Assembly (NCBI RefSeq): GCF_900089955.1
Contig: NZ_FLQX01000111.1
Coordinates: 92,106-156,105 of the forward strand
DNA: 64,000 nt
Reading direction: 5' to 3'
Source: Candidatus Accumulibacter aalborgensis
GTDB taxonomy: Bacteria > Pseudomonadota > Gammaproteobacteria > Burkholderiales > Rhodocyclaceae
In this document: in pieces, positions 38,008 through 44,279 of the stretch
Position numbering within the stretch: the first letter of the stretch is position 1
How the letters are laid out: the number at the start of each line of letters is the position of its first letter
Made by a program: the position numbers and the translations under genes
The notes under the pieces: model-generated
The model's database searches: none
The model's input: the letters and a program-made list of their open reading frames with translations, nothing else
What the model was told of the DNA's origin: nothing

Positions 38008-38859
38008 ATGAAGATCACCCCATTCCAGGCGCTGGCCTGCCCCCTGGAGGGCGGCCCTCTGTACGGCAACGGTTCCACCTGGCGGTGCGCCGCCGGCCAT
38101 GTTTTCGACATTGCCAGTCAGGGCTATACCCACTTGCTTCCGGTACAGAAGAAGCGCTCGCGCGACCCGGGCGACAGCAAGGAGATGGTCGCTGCCCGCC
38201 GGCGCTTCCTCAATGCCGGCTTTTACCAGACCATTGCCGCTGCGGTGAGCCAGGCAGCACTGGCGGATCTGCCGGACACGGCAACTGCCAGTTGCCTTGA
38301 CGCCGGCTGCGGCGAGGGTTACTACCTGCGTCAACTGGCGGCTGCAACGGGTGAAGGACAAACACTTGCGCTGCTTGGCCTGGACATCTCGAAGTGGGCG
38401 GTCGTGTCCGCAGCGAAGCAGGACAAGCAGCCCAACTGGGTGGTGGGCAGCAACGCCAACCTGCCGGTGCAGCGGGGTACGCTCGATCGGGTGCTGTGCA
38501 TTTTCGGCTTCCCCGTCTATGGCGAGTTTGCCCGTGTGCTCAAGCCGCATGGCCAACTGCTGCAGGTGGATGCCGGGCCGGATCACCTGCGCGAGCTGCG
38601 CGAGATCATCTACCCCGCGCTGAAGCCGGAACGTATTGCCGACGTGCAGGCACCGAAAGGCTTCACCAGCCTGTCCACCGCAACCGTCCGCTACCGCCTG
38701 GACCTCTCAGGCTCGGAGACGATTGCCGATCTGCTGGCCATGACACCGCATGTCTACCGCGCCAGCGCCGAACGCCGTGCGACGGCCGCGAAACTGACGG
38801 ATCTGTCGGTCACGGTGGACGTGCGCCTGACGCGTTTTGAGCGCAGCGCCCTTCGCTGA
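38008..38859 (+). CDS. 23S rRNA (guanine-N1)-methyltransferase, RlmA-like
   Basis: This 283-residue protein has the RlmA layout: zinc domain, then YTHLLPVQKKRSRDPGDSKE, SAM site CLDAGCGEGYYLRQLAA and GLDISKWAVVSAAKQ. In the family it methylates G745 (RlmA-I) or G748 (RlmA-II) of 23S rRNA. An oddity: the usual CxxC of the zinc site reads CPLE, so the second ligand (Cys) is Glu at residue 14, while Cys 11, Cys 27 and His 31 remain. Confidence 0.85.
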   Translation: MKITPFQALACPLEGGPLYGNGSTWRCAAGHVFDIASQGYTHLLPVQKKRSRDPGDSKEMVAARRRFLNAGFYQTIAAAVSQAALADLPDTATASCLDAGCGEGYYLRQLAAATGEGQTLALLGLDISKWAVVSAAKQDKQPNWVVGSNANLPVQRGTLDRVLCIFGFPVYGEFARVLKPHGQLLQVDAGPDHLRELREIIYPALKPERIADVQAPKGFTSLSTATVRYRLDLSGSETIADLLAMTPHVYRASAERRATAAKLTDLSVTVDVRLTRFERSALR

Positions 38860-38894
38860 TTGTTCCAGGGCCAATACAAAAAAAGGAGTCGAGC

Positions 38895-39341
38895 ATGAAC
38901 GCACGCAAGTATCGCAGCACTGCCGCAGTCATCCTGATCGCCGCTCTGTTGCCTGTGTCGGCCGCCCAGGCGCAGCTTGGCGACCTGCTCAAACAGGCGG
39001 GAAGTAGCGGCTCGTCCGGCGGACTCGGTAACCTGGGAGGCTTGGGCGGTGCCCTGGCCGGGCAGTCTGTCGCCTCGGGCAGCGCCAGCAACGTCGCCGG
39101 CCTGCTGGAGTTCTGCTTCAAGAACAACTATCTCAGCGGCAAGAGCGCGGCGTCGGTCAAGGACTCGCTGATGAGCAAGCTCCCGGGCGGATCATCCTCA
39201 TCCGACAGTGGCTATAGCAGCGGCGCCAAGGGCATTCTGAGCGGCAGCGACGGCAGCCAGCTCGACTTGAGCGGCATGAAGAAACAGCTCACCAAGCAGG
39301 TCTGCGACAAGATTCTCGCCCAGGGAAAATCCATGTTGTGA
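38895..39341 (+). CDS. DUF2501 exported protein (YjjA-like)
   Basis: This 148-residue protein has a cleavable signal peptide (AVILIAALLPVSAAQA). The mature part begins LGDLLKQAGSSG, has a glycine-rich spacer, then the conserved helix SNVAGLLEFCFKNNYLSG. It closes with LTKQVCDKILAQGKSML; the two cysteines probably form a disulphide. It follows AAAAAAGGAG. Unknown function; periplasmic by signal peptide. Confidence 0.85.
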   Translation: MNARKYRSTAAVILIAALLPVSAAQAQLGDLLKQAGSSGSSGGLGNLGGLGGALAGQSVASGSASNVAGLLEFCFKNNYLSGKSAASVKDSLMSKLPGGSSSSDSGYSSGAKGILSGSDGSQLDLSGMKKQLTKQVCDKILAQGKSML

Positions 39342-39439
39342 GCAGAGGGTACCCTGGGATTCGTCAGTCGCTCACGCGACTTTCATCGTAACGGCGCGCG
39401 AGGACGGCGCACTTGCCGGCTAGCGCGGCAGCTCGTTGG

Positions 39440-40195
39440 CTAACGCCCCAAGCCCAGCGCCAGCGCGACGTTCCCCAACCACTCATGGCTGATGTACCAT
39501 CCCGCGTAGGCGGCATTGGCGCTGGGAAGCAAGCCGAGCTCGGAATCATCGCCGGCACCAAGGGAGAAAAAGCCCGTGGGAGCGGCCAGGCAGTTCAGCC
39601 CCGCCGCCGAGAACTCGGCGAGCGAACGGCGCATGTGAGCGGCGTGGGTCACGAGAACGATCCGTGTGACGCCGGCGGCCTTGAGAATATCAGCCGAGTA
39701 GACCGCGTTCTCGTGGGTGTCTCGCGATGCCGATTCAGTCCATTTCACCTTGATGCCAAACTCCCGTTCCAGCACTTCCCGCATCAACTGCGCTTCCGAC
39801 GTTTTGCCGGCATTCAAGCCACCGCTCACCAATATTGGCAGCCCGGTCCGCCGCGCCAGCAAAGCGCCATAGCGGATACGCTCCAGCGTCAAGCGGTTGA
39901 CGGTTTCGCCGTGATACTCCGGTGCATGCCGCCGCTTGCCTCCTGCCAGGATGACGATGGCCTGGGCGCTGCGCGCCGATGCGAGATCGACAGGTGGAAA
40001 GTCTTCCAGGGGTCTGGCGAGCGCATAGACGATGATTGGCACGGATGACGCGAACAGCAAAACAATCCCCAGCGACACCAGGAAACGACCCACTCGCGGT
40101 CGCCAGCGCAAAAGAAAGACGCCGATCATGGCAACGATCAACGGGCCAAGAGGCGGCAAGATCAGTTGAGACAATATCTTCTTGAGCAGAAACAT
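39440..40195 (-). CDS. YdcF/ElyC-family DUF218 membrane protein
   Basis: This 251-residue protein has two N-terminal membrane segments (LILPPLGPLIVAMIGVFLL and VSLGIVLLFASSVPIIVYAL). A periplasmic DUF218 domain follows: AQAIVILAGGKRRHAPEYHG, LPILVSGGLNAGKTSEAQLM, SRDTHENAVYSADILKAAGV and IVLVTHAAHMRRS. Relatives ElyC and SanA act in envelope integrity. Substrate unknown. Confidence 0.88.
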   Translation of the reverse strand: MFLLKKILSQLILPPLGPLIVAMIGVFLLRWRPRVGRFLVSLGIVLLFASSVPIIVYALARPLEDFPPVDLASARSAQAIVILAGGKRRHAPEYHGETVNRLTLERIRYGALLARRTGLPILVSGGLNAGKTSEAQLMREVLEREFGIKVKWTESASRDTHENAVYSADILKAAGVTRIVLVTHAAHMRRSLAEFSAAGLNCLAAPTGFFSLGAGDDSELGLLPSANAAYAGWYISHEWLGNVALALGLGR

Positions 40196-40353
40196 GAGGA
40201 ATGGTGGACCAGTGGGCGCTGGTCAGCAGCAGCGGAGCCGGAAGTGTAACGAAATCCGACCAGCCAGTTGGCAAGAACGTGCTTGTCCTTGCCATCGCGG
40301 CCCCACTCTGCGCCGGCGGCCGTGGGATACTTCCCCTTTTCTCAGGATGCCCC

Positions 40354-40905
40354 ATGGCCATCAAGTCCACCATCTTCAAGGTCGAGCTACAGCTTGCCGA
40401 CCTCGATCGAGGGCATTTTTCAGAATACGGCCTGACCATCGCCCGCCATCCGTCGGAAACCGACGAGCGAATGATGATCCGCCTGCTGGCCTTCATGCTC
40501 CATGCTTCTGCCACGCTGGTCTTCGGGCGCGGCCTGTCAACGGAGGATGAAGCGGACCTCTGGGATCTCGATGCCACCGGCAACATCGAGTGCTGGATCG
40601 ATGTCGGTTTGCCGGCCGAAAAGGCCATTCGACGCGCCTGCAACAGTTCGCGGCAAGTGGTGGTCATCAGCTACGGAGGCCGGGCTGCCGACATCTGGTG
40701 GCGACAGAACTCCGGGAAGTTGGCAACGCAGGGCAATCTGCGCGTACTTTCGCTCAGTCAAGCCGAGGGGCAATCCCTGGCCAGCCTCGTGGAACGTACA
40801 ATGCGCCTCCAGTGCACTGTTCAGGACGGCGTGATCTGGTTGGGCAACGCCAGCCAACATATTGAACTGGCGCCGAAAGTCTTGTTCTCGGCGCCAGTCC
40901 AATAA
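40354..40905 (+). CDS. yaeQ: YaeQ family protein
   Basis: This 183-residue protein has the YaeQ PD-(D/E)xK-like fold: MAIKSTIFKVELQLADLDRG, HPSETDERMMIRLLAFMLHA, FGRGLSTEDEADLWDLDATG and IECWIDVGLPAEKAIRRACN. Functionally little studied; not shown to be a nuclease. The start is set at the ATG matching the family N-terminus; an upstream in-frame extension is not coding-like. Confidence 0.92.
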   Translation: MAIKSTIFKVELQLADLDRGHFSEYGLTIARHPSETDERMMIRLLAFMLHASATLVFGRGLSTEDEADLWDLDATGNIECWIDVGLPAEKAIRRACNSSRQVVVISYGGRAADIWWRQNSGKLATQGNLRVLSLSQAEGQSLASLVERTMRLQCTVQDGVIWLGNASQHIELAPKVLFSAPVQ

Positions 40906-40971
40906 CCGGCTGAGCGATGACCCAGGATCAGCGAGGCCGACCTTGATGCGCATCCCTGCCTGGAGCGCATC

Positions 40972-41976
40972 ATGAGTGTGCAGCCGCCGGAGCACGATAC
41001 AGCGAGCCTCTTTTCCCCAGCCGCGCGACAGCGTGAACTCGCCGAGTTGCAGCGTACGATCGGCGCGGAGTTCGGCCTGACGTTCATGGCGATGGACCTC
41101 AATGATCCCGACAGCGTCGCAGCGGTGTCCGAACACTTCGGGTGCGCGCAGGTAAACGGCAGCGCTTTCGAGGGCAAAGCCTTCGCACGCGGTGTGGCCA
41201 ATAACCCGCTGCTGGTTGGCGAGGACATGGCGCCGGCGGCCGCTCTGACAGCCACCGGCATCAACCCGGATACCGGCAAGAAGGAGCGTTTCGCGCTCAT
41301 CGCCTTCAACGCCAGGAACAACCACGTGCTGACCAATGCCTTCGGCGACCTTGGCCCGCTATTCGGCGCTGACGAGATCAGGCAAATCGAGCGCATGACG
41401 CTCCTGCACGAGGCCGGCCATGCGGTGGTGCAGCACGTCGAACTGTCTGGCGTTGACGCCTGGGGTAACGCGGTCGCCGCGCTCGATGACCGCACGGGCC
41501 AGGCCGGCGACGCCATTCGAAAATGGGCCGTGAGTGACGAAGGCGCGCTTGCCCACCGCGACGTGCGCAAGTTGATGCTCGGCGAGGCCGACAAGCTCGA
41601 TGCGCTTCAGGCGCGCGCACGCGCAGGCGAGGACGGCCTTGGCTACGACGCGGATACGGTGCAGAAGTCCTTCCAGGCGATAAGATCCCGCCCCGATTAT
41701 CGAAACTTCCAGGAGCAGATGGCCGATGCCTTCATGGCCATCATGCTCAAGCAGGAGGGCGTCGACGTGACCAGGGCGGTCGGCGACGCCCGCGCCAAAG
41801 GAGACGCAGAGCACAATACCGAGCTCAGCCTCGCCGCGGTCGGCGCGCTCACCAGTTCGTCCCTCATCGGCATGAACACGCGGCAACTCTTGGCGCTCGC
41901 CGCGCAGCTCGTGCAAGGCGCAGTCGGTGCGCGCAGCCAGCCAGGAGGTGCTGGTACTGGCGTAATTGGCCAATGA
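40972..41976 (+). CDS. Uncharacterised putative zinc metallopeptidase (HExxH)
   Basis: This 334-residue soluble protein contains a zinc-site motif LLHEAGHAVVQH (His 146 to His 150) and, ~100 residues on, FQEQMADAFMAIML (Glu 248). This is the ExxAD pattern that supplies the third ligand in gluzincins. The flanks are not recognised. There is no signal peptide, so it is likely cytoplasmic or delivered by another route. The C-terminus is an alanine/glycine-rich tail. Function cannot be inferred further. Confidence 0.65.
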   Translation: MSVQPPEHDTASLFSPAARQRELAELQRTIGAEFGLTFMAMDLNDPDSVAAVSEHFGCAQVNGSAFEGKAFARGVANNPLLVGEDMAPAAALTATGINPDTGKKERFALIAFNARNNHVLTNAFGDLGPLFGADEIRQIERMTLLHEAGHAVVQHVELSGVDAWGNAVAALDDRTGQAGDAIRKWAVSDEGALAHRDVRKLMLGEADKLDALQARARAGEDGLGYDADTVQKSFQAIRSRPDYRNFQEQMADAFMAIMLKQEGVDVTRAVGDARAKGDAEHNTELSLAAVGALTSSSLIGMNTRQLLALAAQLVQGAVGARSQPGGAGTGVIGQ

Positions 41977-42012
41977 ACTGCGCCAATCGGCGACCCGCTT
42001 TTCCGTCTGAGA

Positions 42013-42519
42013 TCAAGATGTGCCTTGCACCACCTCACGGCTGGCGATGAGGGTCCGGCAGTAGCTCATGTCGCTGCTCATGACATGGCCAATGGTAAAG
42101 CCGAGGATGAACTGCATGATCGGCCAACCGGGAGCCAGCAGCGAGCCGCCGGACGACTCATGGCTATCGCTGAAGGCATTGAAATGTTGCTGGATGATTT
42201 CCAGTTCGCCAAGCATGCTGCGGTGTTCGGCCGCATGCTGGGCCAACCCATCGTAGCCGATATCTGCGAGCAGCCGCTCTTCATAGGCAAAATGAGCCTG
42301 GAGGAGATTGGCAAGTTTGTCCACTGCCGGCCGCAGCGTCTCGACACGGCCGCCGCCGCGCCAGTGTTCGTAGACCTTGGTACCCAGATCAAATATCGCC
42401 TTGTGCTGGGCGTCGATGCCGGGATGCTCGACAGACAGGTGGTCTCCCCACTGGATGAGGTTGCTGATGGCGAGATGCTGCAACTGGGTGCGGCCAAACA
42501 ATGCGTGATCGATGCTCAT
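42013..42519 (-). CDS. Bacteriohemerythrin
   Basis: This 168-residue hemerythrin-like protein has the di-iron ligands in the expected order: EHPGIDAQHKAIFDL, HFAYEERLL, HAAEHRSML and IGHVMSSDMSY. Such proteins bind oxygen reversibly or sense it; a microaerobic or denitrifying lifestyle fits. The start is the ATG matching hemerythrin N-termini; a longer frame exists upstream without a site. Confidence 0.85.
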   Translation of the reverse strand: MSIDHALFGRTQLQHLAISNLIQWGDHLSVEHPGIDAQHKAIFDLGTKVYEHWRGGGRVETLRPAVDKLANLLQAHFAYEERLLADIGYDGLAQHAAEHRSMLGELEIIQQHFNAFSDSHESSGGSLLAPGWPIMQFILGFTIGHVMSSDMSYCRTLIASREVVQGTS

Positions 42520-42699
42520 GGTGTTCTCCCGGCGAGGAGCGATACACATTCAGGAGGTGGCAAGGGAAACTGCGAGAGTGTCCGTGACCCCGCGCATCAC
42601 AGTCTAGCGCAGATTTTGTCCTGCTGCTCTTTCGTGGCTTGCATCGTGCGGCAGCATCTTCCTGACTAGGTGTATGGGAGCGTCGCTACGGCTTCCCGC

Positions 42700-42858
42700 A
42701 GCCTGGCTGGTGAAAGCGAATGACGTGCCAGTGTTGCGTCAGGCACCCAAGCAGGCGATGAGGCGCATGGGATTGCAGGGTTTCGTCATCGACATGGTCG
42801 CGCCGCTCAATCAGGCGGTGGGTGAAGAATGTGGCACCATGGGTCGGCGGTACGGGCG
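42700..42858 (-). pseudogene. Fragment resembling the N-terminus of a REP-associated tyrosine transposase
   Basis: In the 410-base gap between the hemerythrin and RES genes, the minus strand encodes YRRPMVP and then, after a one- or two-base shift, GATFFTHRLIERRD. Together these fit the RAYT start pattern YRRxxVxGGTxFFTxxLxxRR. The rest of the transposase (HxH and catalytic Tyr) is absent. Since palindromic repeats are abundant in the window, a RAYT relic is plausible. The match is short. Confidence 0.35.
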
Positions 42859-42929
42859 AGTCTTCAGGCGGCACTCGACGCGCTCACCGTCTGGTGACTG
42901 GAAAGACCAGGCGCCCTCTGACCGTTCGG

Positions 42930-43616
42930 TCAAAGTCTGTCGACCTGCGGCTGCGTGCTGCCGCTCCAGGTCAGGCGGTACGAGGCGGCGCGGCGCGGAT
43001 TGCCGACCAGCGCCGGCCGGAAGCAGGCGAGGTTCGTTCCCCCGGCGCGCCGCACGCTGGGATAGACGATGCCCAGCGAACCGGCGTCGAGCAGGCGCGC
43101 CGCCAGTTCCTGCCCAGCGAAGTAACTGCCGGGGTCGAGACAGGCGGCAAACGCCGGCGCGTCGCGCAGATCGTGGAACTCGCTGCTGAAATCGGCGAGC
43201 AGTTCCTGGTAGGTGACGCAGTCGTCGAAGCGCTCGATTTCCTGGTACTCGACGGTCTTGTGGAAAATGATCTCGGCCAGTGAGGTGGCCGGCTCGAAAG
43301 CGCAATACCAGGCGCCACGCTCACCGTCGTTGAAGCGGCTGCCCTCCGGGCGAGGGTAGGTAAAAGCGGCGTTTACGATGCGAAAATTCGGCACGCCAAA
43401 AACGAGCTCATCGACGCTGATTCCCGGCAGCCCACCGCGCTCGCCGATCAGCCGCTCGTTGGTCGCGTTGTCGAGATCGAACAGATCGCGCAGATGATCG
43501 GTGTTCTCGGCGATCGCCGTCAGCACCGAGTCCTCGCGCTCGGCAAAACGCGAGGGAATCAGCCGCACCGTATCGACCCGGCGCAGACGCGACAGGCGCG
43601 GCAGCAGCCGGCTCAT
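42930..43616 (-). CDS. RES-domain toxin
   Basis: This 228-residue protein has the RES fold: GSRFNDGERGAWYCAFEPAT supplying Arg and Tyr, then SLAEIIFHKTVEYQEIERFD with the Glu, and SLGIVYPSVRR with the Ser. RES toxins resemble ADP-ribosyltransferases and deplete NAD+. It overlaps the upstream Xre gene by ATGA, giving the usual antitoxin-toxin order of Xre-RES modules. It is intact. Confidence 0.9.
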   Translation of the reverse strand: MSRLLPRLSRLRRVDTVRLIPSRFAEREDSVLTAIAENTDHLRDLFDLDNATNERLIGERGGLPGISVDELVFGVPNFRIVNAAFTYPRPEGSRFNDGERGAWYCAFEPATSLAEIIFHKTVEYQEIERFDDCVTYQELLADFSSEFHDLRDAPAFAACLDPGSYFAGQELAARLLDAGSLGIVYPSVRRAGGTNLACFRPALVGNPRRAASYRLTWSGSTQPQVDRL

Positions 43617-44050
43617 ATTCCACCGCGCCGCGCTTCGAGCAGCTTGCGCACGGTCTGCATCGCGAGCAGCCCGCCGCCAAGAATGCAGGCCAGCGGCGAA
43701 CGGCCGGCGAAGATGCGGTTGCTGTTCGGCAGGCTGATCCATTCGTCGGCCAACTTGTCGCCGTAGAGGATGTGCAAGGCCTTGTAGATACCGATCAGGT
43801 ACGCGATCCGCGTTATCCGGTCGACCTCGAGCAGCCGGTCCGGGTTCTTCTTCCATTCGTAGAATGCGCTGCTCGACAGCCCACCGAGCAGTTCGCGCGC
43901 ATCCTCGTCGCGCAGCCGCCACGCATTCGCCAGATTGAAGAACCCCTGCAGGGCCGACTTCGACAGCCGCTCGCGCTCTGCGCGTGCGCTCAGGTCGACG
44001 AGAGCCGCCGGCTCGAAGCGGCTGGCGGGATAGGCGTAGGCAAGATTCAT
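43613..44050 (-). CDS. Xre/MbcA/ParS-family antitoxin (DUF2384)
   Basis: This 145-residue partner of the RES toxin has an Xre-like N domain (LVDLSARAERERLSKSALQG...) and a C-terminal toxin-binding MbcA/ParS domain (DRITRIAYLIGIYKALHILY, then WISLPNSNRIFAGRSPLACI). In the family it neutralises RES and represses the operon. The ATG follows AAAAGGAGTTTCC (GGAG, 9 bases upstream). Confidence 0.9.
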   Translation of the reverse strand: MNLAYAYPASRFEPAALVDLSARAERERLSKSALQGFFNLANAWRLRDEDARELLGGLSSSAFYEWKKNPDRLLEVDRITRIAYLIGIYKALHILYGDKLADEWISLPNSNRIFAGRSPLACILGGGLLAMQTVRKLLEARRGGI

Positions 44051-44153
44051 CTGGAAACTCCTTTTATGGATAGTCTACACTCCGTTTCAGGAAATGCAAG
44101 GTGCTTGTACAGCGTCCGACCCACGCTTCGTGAATTGCCGATGCCAAGGGTTG

Positions 44154-44177
44154 TTGGGGTTCGCAAGCTCACCCCAA
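44154..44177. repeat. Palindromic dispersed repeat, family A (copy A3)
   Basis: TTGGGGTTCGCAAGCTCACC then CCAA. A single forward unit between the Xre-RES promoter side and the TOTE-like gene. Confidence 0.75.
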
Positions 44178-44279
44178 CCTACGATACTCACCCCCAACGC
44201 CGCTGATGCGACGAGATATACTCGAACATCCGGCAAGACTCTCGCTGCAGTGCGTTTGGCTTCTTTTTCTTTCTCCTCA

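Noticed and set aside
42841..43305. Alternative minus-strand frame overlapping the RES gene
   Set aside because: It is a frame shadow of the RES toxin. Only its last few residues (YRRPMVP) are of interest, as part of the RAYT-like relic.
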